DNA of 64,000 nucleotides from Actinocatenispora rupis (GTDB taxonomy: Bacteria > Actinomycetota > Actinomycetes > Mycobacteriales > Micromonosporaceae): positions 1 through 64,000 of the forward strand of contig NZ_BOMB01000040.1 in assembly GCF_016861975.1 (NCBI RefSeq), given 5' to 3'. The translations under genes were made by a program, and so were the position numbers. Below the pieces are notes generated by a model, which searched no databases, was not told where the DNA came from, and saw only the letters and a list, made by a program, of their open reading frames with translations. Shown piece by piece: positions 56,954 through 64,000 of the stretch. The stretch's first letter is position 1. Each line of letters begins with the position of its first letter.

Positions 56954-57742
56954 TTACGGAGCGTCCGCGACCGTGGTGCGTACGTCATGGTCGGCGAGGT
57001 CGCGCAGGGCGGCCTCGTCGGCACCCGCGTCGGTGACGACCCGTTCGAAGTCGGCCAGCTCACCGACCCGGTGCAGCGCCGTACGCCCGAGCTTGGTGTG
57101 GTCGACGAGGAGTACGCGCCGGGCGGTGACGGTCAGCAGGGCGCGCTTGGTGGTGACGATCTCCTGCTCCTGGTGGTACACGCCGCCGTCGCTGACCCCG
57201 GCGAACGAGTAGAAGCCGAGGTCGGCGCGGAGCGCGCGGGCCGACTCCACGCACGGCGACCCGACGAACGAGTCGTGCAGCTCGTTGTACTCCCCGCCCA
57301 GCGCGATCAGCCGGATGTTCTTGCGCCCCATCATGAGTTGGACGATCGGCGCGAAGTTCGTGACGACGGTCAGCGGGTCGATGTCGACCGCCAGCTCGGC
57401 CAGCGCGAGCGTGGTGGTGGAGTCGTCGAAGAGTACGGACATGCCGGGTTCGATCAGGGCGACCGCGCTGCGGGCGATGGCCCGCTTGGCCGCCACCGCC
57501 GACTGCCGCCGGTACGTCACGTTGCTCTCGAACACGCTCGACGGCAGCGCCGTCACCCCGCCGTGGTACTTGCGGACCAGGCCGCGGCGCGCGAGTTCGT
57601 CCAGGTCGCGGTGCGCGGTGACGAGGCTGACGTCGAACCGGTCGGCGAGGTCCTGCGCGCTCGCCGTCCCGACCCGCACCAGGTACTCGGCGACGTCCTG
57701 CTGGCGTGAGCCGGGGTCCTTGCGTCGACGCCGGTCGGTCAT
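56954..57742 (-). CDS. DeoR-family sugar-responsive repressor
   Basis: 262 residues from ATG 57742, with GGGG and GAGGGGAA upstream. DeoR HTH near 15-68: RQQDVAEYLVRVGTASAQDL and ADRFDVSLVTAHRDLDELAR, then the signature RKYHGGVTAL. The C-terminal DeoRC domain with DDSTTTLALAELA and HTKLGRTA senses phosphorylated sugars or related compounds. Divergent from a transporter-metallohydrolase-HAD cassette, its likely target. The very long open frame reaching 59041 is a shadow. Confidence 0.9.
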   Translation of the reverse strand: MTDRRRRKDPGSRQQDVAEYLVRVGTASAQDLADRFDVSLVTAHRDLDELARRGLVRKYHGGVTALPSSVFESNVTYRRQSAVAAKRAIARSAVALIEPGMSVLFDDSTTTLALAELAVDIDPLTVVTNFAPIVQLMMGRKNIRLIALGGEYNELHDSFVGSPCVESARALRADLGFYSFAGVSDGGVYHQEQEIVTTKRALLTVTARRVLLVDHTKLGRTALHRVGELADFERVVTDAGADEAALRDLADHDVRTTVADAP

Positions 57743-57839
57743 CCGTTCCCCTCCACCGTGCCGCGGCACGCGCCGGGCGTCCGTACGGTACCCGTTCGGC
57801 TGGCGCGGCCACCCTTCGGCGTCGCGCGATGACGAAATC

Positions 57840-57880
57840 GTGTCTCCAAAATTACAAACTTGAGTGGTAACTTGTCGCTC
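57840..57880. promoter_or_regulatory. AT-rich divergent promoter/operator of DeoR cassette
   Basis: AACTTG occurs twice in direct orientation (57857-57862, 57869-57874; 12 bp apart, about one helix turn) in the least GC-rich part of the divergent region. TAACTT (57868-57873, plus) and TAATTT (57854-57849, minus) are possible -10 boxes. A DeoR operator is expected here. Confidence 0.45.
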
Positions 57881-57971
57881 GGCGGCGAAAATTTGGCCGC
57901 ATCGGCTCGGTCGGACGTACCGCCGGCACCGGCGCCGGCGCCGCCGGCCACTCCCGGACCGAGGTGTCGCC

Positions 57972-58016
57972 ATGACCCCCAGACCCGCACACCCGAGTAC
58001 GGCGGCGGCGCGATGA
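57972..58016 (+). CDS. 14-residue leader peptide coupled to MFS gene
   Basis: ATG 57972 has GAGGTG 7 nt upstream and reads 14 codons (MTPRPAHPSTAAAR) to TGA 58014-58016, which overlaps the MFS ATG 58013 (ATGA). The MFS start itself lacks a ribosome site, so its translation probably depends on ribosomes finishing this peptide. Confidence 0.55.
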   Translation: MTPRPAHPSTAAAR

Positions 58017-59398
58017 CGGCCGCCACCCTCGACATCGCGAACCTGTCCCGGTTCCGCCGCAAGCTCACCCTGCTCTCGTCGATCGGGATGTTCCTCGACG
58101 GCTTCGACCTGACCGTCATCGCCGTCGCCCTGCCCGTACTGAAGAAGTCGTGGACGTTCACGCCGCTGACCTCGGGCATCACCAGCTGCTCGGCGATCGT
58201 CGGGATGTTCGTCGGCGCGCTGGTGATGGGCCGGGTGTCCGACCGGCTCGGCCGCAAGACGATGTACCTGATCGACCTGATCGGCTTCGTCGTGTTCGCC
58301 GCGCTCGCCGCGTTCTCGCAGAACGTCTGGGAACTGATCGTGTTCCGGTTCCTGCTGGGCTTGTGCATCGGCGCCGACTACCCGATCTCGTCCGCGCTGA
58401 CCGCGGAGTTCGGGTCGCCGAAGGACCGCGGCCGGCTCGTCGTGGCGCTCAGCCTGATGTGGAACGTCGGCGCGTTCGCCGCGTACCTGGTGGGTGTGGC
58501 GTTCCTGCCGATCGGGCCGAGCGCGTGGCGGTGGATGCTGCTCGTCGGCGCCGCGCTCGCGCTGGTGACGCTGTTCTTCCGGACGAGCATCCCGGAGTCG
58601 CCGCGGTGGCTGATCGCGCACGGGCGTACCGGGGAGGCGAAACAGGTGGTCGCCGACCTCGTGACGCGCTCCGCCGGCAGCCGCATGACACCGGACGAGG
58701 TCGTGCTGCCCGCCCCCGCACCACCCGGTACGGACACCAGCGGGCGGTGGCGGCGGCTGTTCGGCCGCGGACTGATCGGCGCGACCGTGTTCGTCTGTAC
58801 GTTCTGGTTCGCCCACGGCGTCGCGTACTACGGCATCCAGATGTACTCGCCGACCATCCTCACGTCGCTCGGCGGGTCGAGCCAGCTCGCCGCGAACATC
58901 GGCTCGGCGGTCATCGCGCTGCTCGGCGTGGTCGGCGCCGGCATCTCCTGCGCGTTCGTCGACTCGTGGGGCCGCCGACCCGTACTGCTCACCGCGTTCG
59001 CCGGCGAGACCGCCGTCCTCGTCGCGCTCGCGCTGCTGCACGCCCCCGCGCTCGCCGTCATCGTCGTACTCTTCGCGGTCGCGATCCTGTTCGCCAACAT
59101 GGGTCCGGGCACGCTCGACATGGTCTACTGCACCGAACTCTTCCCGACCGAGCTGCGCGCCGCCGGTACCGGACTGGGCACCGCGGTCAGCCGGGTCGGC
59201 GCGATCCTCGGCGTGCTCGTCTTCCCGAACCTCGTCGACGCGTGGGGTGTCGACAACGCGCTCTGGCTGTTCGTCGGCGCCGGGCTGCTCGGCCTGGTGG
59301 TCACCGTCGCGATGGCCCCCGAGACCAAGAACCGCACCCTCGAACAGACGACCGGCACCCGGCCGGTCCTCGCCGTCGCCACCAAGGAGGAACTGTGA
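58013..59398 (+). CDS. MFS sugar/aromatic-acid transporter
   Basis: 461 residues, 12 transmembrane helices. Sugar-porter/AAHS-type marks: DGFDLTVIAVALPVL in TM1, GRVSDRLGRKTMYLI between TM2 and 3, SIPESPRWLIAHGRTGEAKQ in the central loop, and PTELRAAGTGLGTAVSRVGA late in the protein. Imports an organic acid or sugar by proton symport. Start chosen by overlap with the leader peptide stop; the frame is open from 57860 but without a start in the right context. Next gene overlaps by GTGA. Confidence 0.9.
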   Translation: MTAATLDIANLSRFRRKLTLLSSIGMFLDGFDLTVIAVALPVLKKSWTFTPLTSGITSCSAIVGMFVGALVMGRVSDRLGRKTMYLIDLIGFVVFAALAAFSQNVWELIVFRFLLGLCIGADYPISSALTAEFGSPKDRGRLVVALSLMWNVGAFAAYLVGVAFLPIGPSAWRWMLLVGAALALVTLFFRTSIPESPRWLIAHGRTGEAKQVVADLVTRSAGSRMTPDEVVLPAPAPPGTDTSGRWRRLFGRGLIGATVFVCTFWFAHGVAYYGIQMYSPTILTSLGGSSQLAANIGSAVIALLGVVGAGISCAFVDSWGRRPVLLTAFAGETAVLVALALLHAPALAVIVVLFAVAILFANMGPGTLDMVYCTELFPTELRAAGTGLGTAVSRVGAILGVLVFPNLVDAWGVDNALWLFVGAGLLGLVVTVAMAPETKNRTLEQTTGTRPVLAVATKEEL

Positions 59399-60183
59399 CC
59401 CGGTTGACCGTACTGGGATTCCGGGCCGGGCGGCCCGACGCGGTCTCGCCGTGCTCGGGCTACCTGCTCGAACACGACGGTACGACGGTGCTCGTCGACT
59501 GCGGCCCCGGCATCGTCGGCCAGCTCACCGCCCGCGGGCTGGAGCACCGGATCGACGCGGTGGTCCTGACGCACCTGCACCAGGACCACATGTTCGACGT
59601 GGTGCCGCTGGCGTTCACGCGGCTGCTCACGCCGACCCCGCCACCCCGGATCCCCCTGTACGTACCGGAGGACAGCGTGGCGACGCTCGCCCGGCTCGAC
59701 GACTGGGTGGCCGTACCGACGGATCCGGCGGTGGGGCGCCCGCTGTCCACCGCGTTCGACGTACGGCCGCTGGTGAGGGACGGCGCCACCGTCGTACGGC
59801 TCGGCGACGGCGTGACGCTCACCGGGTTCCGGGCGAAGCACGCCGTACCGTCGGCGTCGCTGCGCTTCGCGCTGGGCGACCGTACGGTGGCGTTCTCGTC
59901 GGACACCGGGTGGTGCGACGGGGTGCTCGGTGCCGCGCGGGACGCGGACGTGTTCGTGTGCGAGGCCACGTACCTGACGGCCGATCCGGCGATGCTCGCC
60001 GACCACGGCCACCTCACCGCCGAACTGACCGGCTCGCTCGCCCGTACCGCGGGGGTCGACCGGCTCGTCGTCAGCCACCTCCTCGGGTACGACGACGAGA
60101 AGTCGTTCGCCGCCGCCGCGGAGTCCGCCGCGCCGGTGCCGGTCACCGCCGCGAGCGCCGGCCTCGTGGTACCGGTGGGTTAG
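59395..60183 (+). CDS. Metallo-beta-lactamase-fold hydrolase (RNase Z/PhnP-like)
   Basis: 262 residues. HLHQDH at 60-65 gives zinc ligands His60, His62, Asp64 and His65; FSSDTGW, CEATYLT and a late VVSHLLG provide the remaining ligands. Cytoplasmic. RNase-Z/PhnP-like phosphodiesterase fold; within a sugar-type cassette a phosphodiester or lactone-like substrate is likely. GTG 59395 overlaps the MFS stop, with AAGGAGG upstream. Confidence 0.87.
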   Translation: MTRLTVLGFRAGRPDAVSPCSGYLLEHDGTTVLVDCGPGIVGQLTARGLEHRIDAVVLTHLHQDHMFDVVPLAFTRLLTPTPPPRIPLYVPEDSVATLARLDDWVAVPTDPAVGRPLSTAFDVRPLVRDGATVVRLGDGVTLTGFRAKHAVPSASLRFALGDRTVAFSSDTGWCDGVLGAARDADVFVCEATYLTADPAMLADHGHLTAELTGSLARTAGVDRLVVSHLLGYDDEKSFAAAAESAAPVPVTAASAGLVVPVG

Positions 60184-60186
60184 CCG

Positions 60187-60882
60187 ATGGTGCTGGTGTT
60201 GTGGGACGTCGACCAGACGCTGCTGGACCTCGGCGCGGTCGACCGCGAGGTGTGGTACTCGCTGTGCGCGGACCTGGTGGGTGTGCCGCCGCGGCCGGCG
60301 ACGGTCGTGCCCGGCCGGACCATCCGGCAGATCCTGCGCGACATCCTCCGGGAGTACGGCGCGGCGCCGGAGACCGCCGACCGCCTGCTGCCCGTCGCGC
60401 TCGAACGGGAGGCCGAAGCGTTGGCACGCCGGGATCTCCGCACCGCGGGCCGGCTGCTGCCCGGCGTACCGGAGGTGGTGGCGGCGCTGGACCGGGATCC
60501 GACCGTGGTCCAGTCCGTACTGACCGGCAACCAGCTGGCCACCACCCGGCTCAAGCTCGCCGCGTTCGACCTCGTGCCGCCGCTCGACCTGCGGTACGGC
60601 GCGTTCGGGTCGGACCGTGAACACCGGCCGGACCTGGTACCGGTGGCGCGGGAGCGGACCGCGGCCGCGTACGGGCCCGGCGCCGCGATGCCGACCGTCC
60701 TCGTCGGCGACTCGGTACTGGACGTCGACGCGGCGCACCGCAACGACGCCCGGGTCGTCGCGGTCGCCACCGGCTTCACGCCGGCGGCGGAGCTGCGCGC
60801 GGCCGGCGCCGACGTCGTACTGGACGATCTGGGTGACCTGCCGCGCAGCCTCGCGGCGATCCTCGGCGAGGTGGCGGCGTAA
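60187..60882 (+). CDS. HAD-superfamily phosphatase
   Basis: 231 residues. HAD motif I DVDQTL (Asp7 nucleophile, Asp9), motif II in VLTGN, the Lys region around LKLAAFDLVPPLDLRYG, and motif IV GDSVLDVDAAHRN. The cap-containing C1 type resembles phosphoglycolate phosphatases. Probably dephosphorylates the product released by the preceding hydrolase. ATG 60187 is 3 nt after the previous stop. Confidence 0.87.
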   Translation: MVLVLWDVDQTLLDLGAVDREVWYSLCADLVGVPPRPATVVPGRTIRQILRDILREYGAAPETADRLLPVALEREAEALARRDLRTAGRLLPGVPEVVAALDRDPTVVQSVLTGNQLATTRLKLAAFDLVPPLDLRYGAFGSDREHRPDLVPVARERTAAAYGPGAAMPTVLVGDSVLDVDAAHRNDARVVAVATGFTPAAELRAAGADVVLDDLGDLPRSLAAILGEVAA

Positions 60883-60911
60883 TTCGCTGACGGTGGCGGT
60901 CGCACCGCTGC

Positions 60912-60936
60912 TAGGGTCGGGCGCATGACGATCTGA
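60912..60936 (+). promoter_or_regulatory. Promoter with leaderless 3-codon mini-ORF upstream of small gene
   Basis: TAGGGT (60912-60917), 7 nt, then ATG-ACG-ATC-TGA at 60925-60936. The next coding sequence starts at 61033 with its own ribosome site, so the mini-ORF lies at the head of a roughly 108-nt leader. The same arrangement occurs at 56001-56026. Confidence 0.45.
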
Positions 60937-61032
60937 GGATCCGCGCCGTCGCGCGCCCACCAGCAGCCATCTGCCGGCGGCCCCGGAGCCGGCACCCGTT
61001 GCGGCAAGTACGCACACCCTCAGGGAGTTGTC

Positions 61033-61227
61033 ATGACCGAAACGCCAGACACACCGGACGCGACCACGCCGGACGAGCAGCCCGAGTTCCTGAACCGGGC
61101 GGCCCGCCGCGCGAAGGGCAAGAAGGCCCAGTCGCAGAACCGGCGGCTCGACGGCGCGAAGCAGCACGGCGACACGCACGGCGCCGCGCACGCCCAGCGC
61201 AACTACGGGCACCGCCGCTCCGGCTGA
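61033..61227 (+). CDS. Small conserved basic protein
   Basis: 64 residues. Acidic/Thr-rich beginning, then FLNRAARRAKGKKAQSQNRR and a His/Arg-rich end (GNYGHRR-like). Looks like the small conserved actinobacterial proteins annotated as hypothetical; the basic middle could bind nucleic acid. GGGAG lies upstream of ATG 61033. A strong hairpin follows the stop. Confidence 0.7.
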   Translation: MTETPDTPDATTPDEQPEFLNRAARRAKGKKAQSQNRRLDGAKQHGDTHGAAHAQRNYGHRRSG

Positions 61228-61269
61228 CTGCGCCTCCAGGCACCGCCCCGCACGCCGCGGGGCACCGTC

Positions 61270-61301
61270 GGACGCCGCCCCGGACCACCGGGGCGGCGTC
61301 C
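61270..61301. terminator. Strong hairpin between convergent genes
   Basis: GGACGCCGCCCCGG (61270-61283) pairs perfectly with CCGGGGCGGCGTCC (61288-61301), 4-nt loop. It lies 42 nt after the small-protein stop and 83 nt from the converging thioesterase stop; 61302-61383 shows nothing else. Confidence 0.75.
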
Positions 61302-61383
61302 GCTGTCTCCGGCCGGTACCGGCGGGTCCTGGCCGTACGCGGCGAAAGTCGGGCAACCGGCACGATCGGCGCCGGCCGTACGG

Positions 61384-61806
61384 TCAGGAGATCAGCTCCG
61401 GTACGGTCGCCAGCGTCCGCAGGTGCCCGCGCGGGTCGGCGATGAGCCGGCGCTCGGTCAGGTCGAGCAGGCCGCCGACCGCGGTGATCTCCGCCGCGGG
61501 CGTACCGTCCGCCTTCGTGATGTGCTGGACGATCCGGAACGTCTTGCGCCCCTCCTCGTACGCGAAGGCGCAGGACACGTCGACCTCGTCGCCGCCGCGC
61601 AGCTCCCGCAGGTACCGGATGGTGGTTTCGAGGGCGACCGGGCCGACGCCGGTGGCGAGCAGCGCGTCCTGGCCCACGCCCGCCGCGCGCAGGCACTCCC
61701 ACCGCGCATGCTCCGCGTACTGCAGGTAGACGGCCTGGTTGAGGTGGCCCTGGGTGTCCAGTTCGTAGCCGCGGACGGTGACCCGGGTGGTGAAGGTTTC
61801 GCTCAC
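61384..61806 (-). CDS. YbgC/FadM-type acyl-CoA thioesterase
   Basis: 140 residues from GTG 61806. Hot-dog fold 4HBT with YELDTQGHLNQAVYLQYAEH near 14-33, where the Asp of the YbgC/FadM motif is seen and Asn substitutes in the HLNQ part. EEGRKTFRIVQHI later. Hydrolyses acyl- or aryl-CoA thioesters. GTGA overlap with the stop of the helicase-nuclease gene upstream, so expressed with it. Confidence 0.85.
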   Translation of the reverse strand: MSETFTTRVTVRGYELDTQGHLNQAVYLQYAEHARWECLRAAGVGQDALLATGVGPVALETTIRYLRELRGGDEVDVSCAFAYEEGRKTFRIVQHITKADGTPAAEITAVGGLLDLTERRLIADPRGHLRTLATVPELIS

Positions 61807-64000
61807 CCCTCCGAGGCTAGGGTGTCCCCGGCCGCCGGCGGCAGGTCGGTGACCAGCGCCGCGAGGCCCTCGGCGTCGAGCAGGTCGACGGGCGCGTCGG
61901 TCACGCCGGCCGCCACGTAGTGGAACGCGGCACCGACCGCCGACACCGGCACCCCCGCCAGCTCCGCCCACGCCAGCCGGTACGCGGCGAGCTGCACGGC
62001 CGCCGCCCGCGCCGCCGTACCCTCCGGTCGGCGTCCGGTCTTCCAGTCGACGACGCGGTATCGTCGCAAGCTCCTCAACTCCGTATAGCTGCCGTCGGGC
62101 TCCGCGTACACGGCGTCCATCCGGCCGCGTACCACGATCCCGGCGACGACCGTGGCGAACGGCACCTCCACCGCCACCGGCGTACGGTCGGCCCATTCAC
62201 TCGCGAGGAACCGTTCGCGCAGCGCCGCCAGGTCGTCGTCCGGTACGGCCTCGGCGTCGGCGGCACCGGGCAGTTCGTCGATGTCGAGCAGTTCGCGGGC
62301 GCCGAGCCGGCGTTCCAGCCAGCGGTGGAACTCGGTGCCCCGGGCCGACCGCGGGTCCGGCTTGCGCGGCAGCGGCCGGCGGATCCGGCGGGCGAGCGCC
62401 ATCGGGTCGTCGGCGAGCACCACCAGGTCGGTGACGCTCAGCGCCGACGGCAACGGGATCTCGCCCGCGCCGCGCCCGGCCCGGTCCCGCTCCGCCAGCA
62501 ACAGCTCCACCTCGTACGCCCAGCGCCGCTCCTCGTCGTCGGCGGGGTCCGGCGTACCGCCGGCACGCAGGGCGGTCAGCTCGTCGCGGACCAGCGCGGC
62601 GGCGTCGGCGAGGGCGGGCCGCCGGTCGCCGAGCGGATCGGCGGGCCACAGCGCGCGCGGCGGGTTGGACTTGACCGGGTTGGGCGCGTCGGGCGCGGGT
62701 TCGTCGGCCCAGGCGTCGACGTACCCGGCGCCGGCGAGGCACCGTTCACGTACCTCGGTGAGGAGGGCGGACGGGCCGCGGCGACCGGTCGCGTCGCCGT
62801 CCCACCAGTACCCGGAGCAGAGCAGGAGGCGGCGCGGCCGGGTGACCGCCACGTACGCCAGGCGGCGCTCCTCGTCGGCGTCGTGCTCCACCCACCGGGC
62901 CAGAAACTCCTTGCGTACCTTGGAGAGTTCGCGCTGACTGTCCACTGTGGACACGATGAACTCGGGCAGCCCGGTACGGTCGCCGCGCAGCGCGAACGGC
63001 AGTACGCCGGGGCGGGCGAGCCAGTGGTCGGCCTGCGAGCGCGCCGGGAACACCTGCTCGGACAGCCCGGCGAGGGCCACCACGTCCCACTCCAGACCCT
63101 TCGCCGAGTGCACCGTCAGCACCTGCACCGCACCGGTCACCACCTCGACGTGGCCCGGCTCCAGGCCGCGTTCCTGTTCCTCGGCCGCGGCGAGGAAGGC
63201 GAGGAAGCTGGCCAGCGTCGCGGTGTCCGAGTCGGCCGCGAACCGGGCCGCCACGTCGCCGAACGTGTCCAGGTGCGCGCGGGCCAGCCCGGCGTCCGCC
63301 CCCGCGCGTACGGCGACCTCGACGTCCAGCCCGATCGTGTGCTCGACGTCGGCGACCAGGTCGGGCAGCGCCGCGTCCAACCGGGTACGCAGCTCCGCCA
63401 GCTCCGCGGCGAACGCGGCCAGCCGCCGGAACCCGGTCGGCGAGTACGCCTCGGCCGGGCCCAGGTCGTCCAGCGCCTCGACCAGCGTCACCTCGTTGCC
63501 GCCCGGCCCGTCGTCCGCCGGCCGGTACCGCTTGGACAGGGTGCGGGCGCGCCGGTGCAGCGCCACCACGTCGCGCGGCCCGATGCGCAGCCGCGGCCCG
63601 GTCAGCAGCCGCATCAGGCCCGCGCCGGCCGCCGGATCGGCGAGTACCTGAAGGGTCGTGACGACGTCGCGTACCTCCGGGGTGTCGAGCAGGCCGCCGA
63701 GTCCGACCACCTCGACCGGGATGCCCCGCGCGCGCAACGCCTGCTCCACGGCCGGGATCTGCCTGCGGGACCGGACGAGTACCGCGGTGGTGGGTGGACT
63801 GTCCACTGTGGAGTTCAGCCGCCAGTGGGTGTCGATCGCGTCGGCGAGCCAGCCGGCCTCGTCGGTCGCCGTCGGCAGCAGCGCACACCGTACGGCGCGG
63901 CCCGCGGCGGCGTGCGGTGCCGCGTCCAGGACGACGGCGGCGCTGCCGCGGGCGCGCAGCGGTGCGCTCAACGCGTTCGCCACGTCGAGGATGGCCGGCG
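61803..64000 (-). CDS. adnB: AdnB-like helicase-nuclease, 3' part (runs off right edge)
   Basis: At least 731 residues; the 5' part with Walker A is outside the window. Helicase motifs V and VI are here: LTVHSAKGLEWDVVALAGLS and RRLAYVAVTRPRRLLLCSGY. The C terminus is a RecB-like PD-(D/E)XK nuclease: RGTEFHRWLERRLG, GRMDAVYAEPDGSYTE and VVDWKTGRRPEG, then QLAAYRLAW. The AdnAB complex resects DNA double-strand ends in actinobacteria. AdnB is the motor subunit and is placed second in the operon in mycobacteria, which fits the following thioesterase gene. The AdnA gene should lie further right. Confidence 0.85.
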   Translation of the reverse strand, partial: PAILDVANALSAPLRARGSAAVVLDAAPHAAAGRAVRCALLPTATDEAGWLADAIDTHWRLNSTVDSPPTTAVLVRSRRQIPAVEQALRARGIPVEVVGLGGLLDTPEVRDVVTTLQVLADPAAGAGLMRLLTGPRLRIGPRDVVALHRRARTLSKRYRPADDGPGGNEVTLVEALDDLGPAEAYSPTGFRRLAAFAAELAELRTRLDAALPDLVADVEHTIGLDVEVAVRAGADAGLARAHLDTFGDVAARFAADSDTATLASFLAFLAAAEEQERGLEPGHVEVVTGAVQVLTVHSAKGLEWDVVALAGLSEQVFPARSQADHWLARPGVLPFALRGDRTGLPEFIVSTVDSQRELSKVRKEFLARWVEHDADEERRLAYVAVTRPRRLLLCSGYWWDGDATGRRGPSALLTEVRERCLAGAGYVDAWADEPAPDAPNPVKSNPPRALWPADPLGDRRPALADAAALVRDELTALRAGGTPDPADDEERRWAYEVELLLAERDRAGRGAGEIPLPSALSVTDLVVLADDPMALARRIRRPLPRKPDPRSARGTEFHRWLERRLGARELLDIDELPGAADAEAVPDDDLAALRERFLASEWADRTPVAVEVPFATVVAGIVVRGRMDAVYAEPDGSYTELRSLRRYRVVDWKTGRRPEGTAARAAAVQLAAYRLAWAELAGVPVSAVGAAFHYVAAGVTDAPVDLLDAEGLAALVTDLPPAAGDTLASEG

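Noticed and set aside
1-64000. tRNA, rRNA, CRISPR, insertion sequence or prophage
   Set aside because: I looked for cloverleaf-like CCA-ended segments, spaced direct repeats and transposase or phage structural motifs; none is convincing. The only mobile-element-like piece is the recombinase-derived zinc-ribbon protein at 50334.

Overview
The window is very GC-rich, with compact, often overlapping genes, many GTG starts, apparently leaderless promoters and gene families typical of actinobacteria (WhiB7, UvrD2, AdnB-type helicase-nuclease, mycoredoxin, GPP34, CGNR, deazaflavin-dependent nitroreductase). It is most likely chromosome of a filamentous actinomycete, plausibly Micromonosporaceae; the family is inferred from style and synteny, not from a marker gene. 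I see no rRNA, tRNA, CRISPR array, insertion sequence or prophage.

Layout. 1-3.6 kb: a tandem pair of secreted GH25 lysozymes (the first only as its 3' end), a DUF2087 regulator, HisN and a membrane protein, followed by a 141-bp tandem repeat. 3.9-8 kb: a three-gene cluster with a zinc-ribbon protein and a P-loop-degenerate FtsK/TraG-like protein, then a TrmB/LuxR-type regulator. 8-12.2 kb: a 1382-residue secreted S53 peptidase with Kelch and carboxypeptidase-regulatory-like domains, whose leader can fold over its own ribosome site. 12.4-18.9 kb: a sugar ABC importer with a divergent ROK repressor, and treZ. 19-24 kb: CGNR regulator, class-C beta-lactamase-like hydrolase, a second ROK regulator without the kinase aspartate, a creatininase-like amidohydrolase and an enolase-superfamily dehydratase, and a 20-residue membrane microprotein. 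24.2-31.5 kb: peptidoglycan-binding protein, GH15 trehalase/glucoamylase, YcnI and CopC-CopD copper proteins, MauE-DsbA pair, peroxiredoxin.

31.5-38.4 kb: YgjP-like metallopeptidase, a structured RNA candidate behind a consensus promoter, DUF5679 protein, an orphan cyclodehydratase/ThiF-like protein, a MarR/FAD-monooxygenase pair and an ABC1 kinase. 38.5-43.2 kb: the conserved whiB7-uvrD2-mycoredoxin block. Here whiB7 lies behind a roughly 640-nt leader carrying a WhiB7-style promoter, a 10-codon ORF, a 134-codon ORF, an antiterminator and a U-tract terminator. This looks like a translation-sensing attenuator and is the most striking system in the window. 43.2-52.2 kb: a MarR-ArsR-MFS cassette, a nitroreductase-hemerythrin fusion, NudC, an active/inactive M16 peptidase pair, a recombinase-derived zinc-ribbon protein and membrane proteins. 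52.3-57.7 kb: an SPFH-RHH-GPP34 operon behind a perfect 16-bp palindrome, a TetR operon and a double GNAT. 57-64 kb: a DeoR-MFS-metallohydrolase-HAD cassette with a 14-residue leader peptide, then a thioesterase and the 3' part of an AdnB-like helicase-nuclease running off the right edge.

Regulation recurs as a theme. Many genes start 6-8 nt after a TANNNT box with no Shine-Dalgarno, two of these starts open three-codon mini-ORFs, and several regulators lie next to palindromes that probably bind them.
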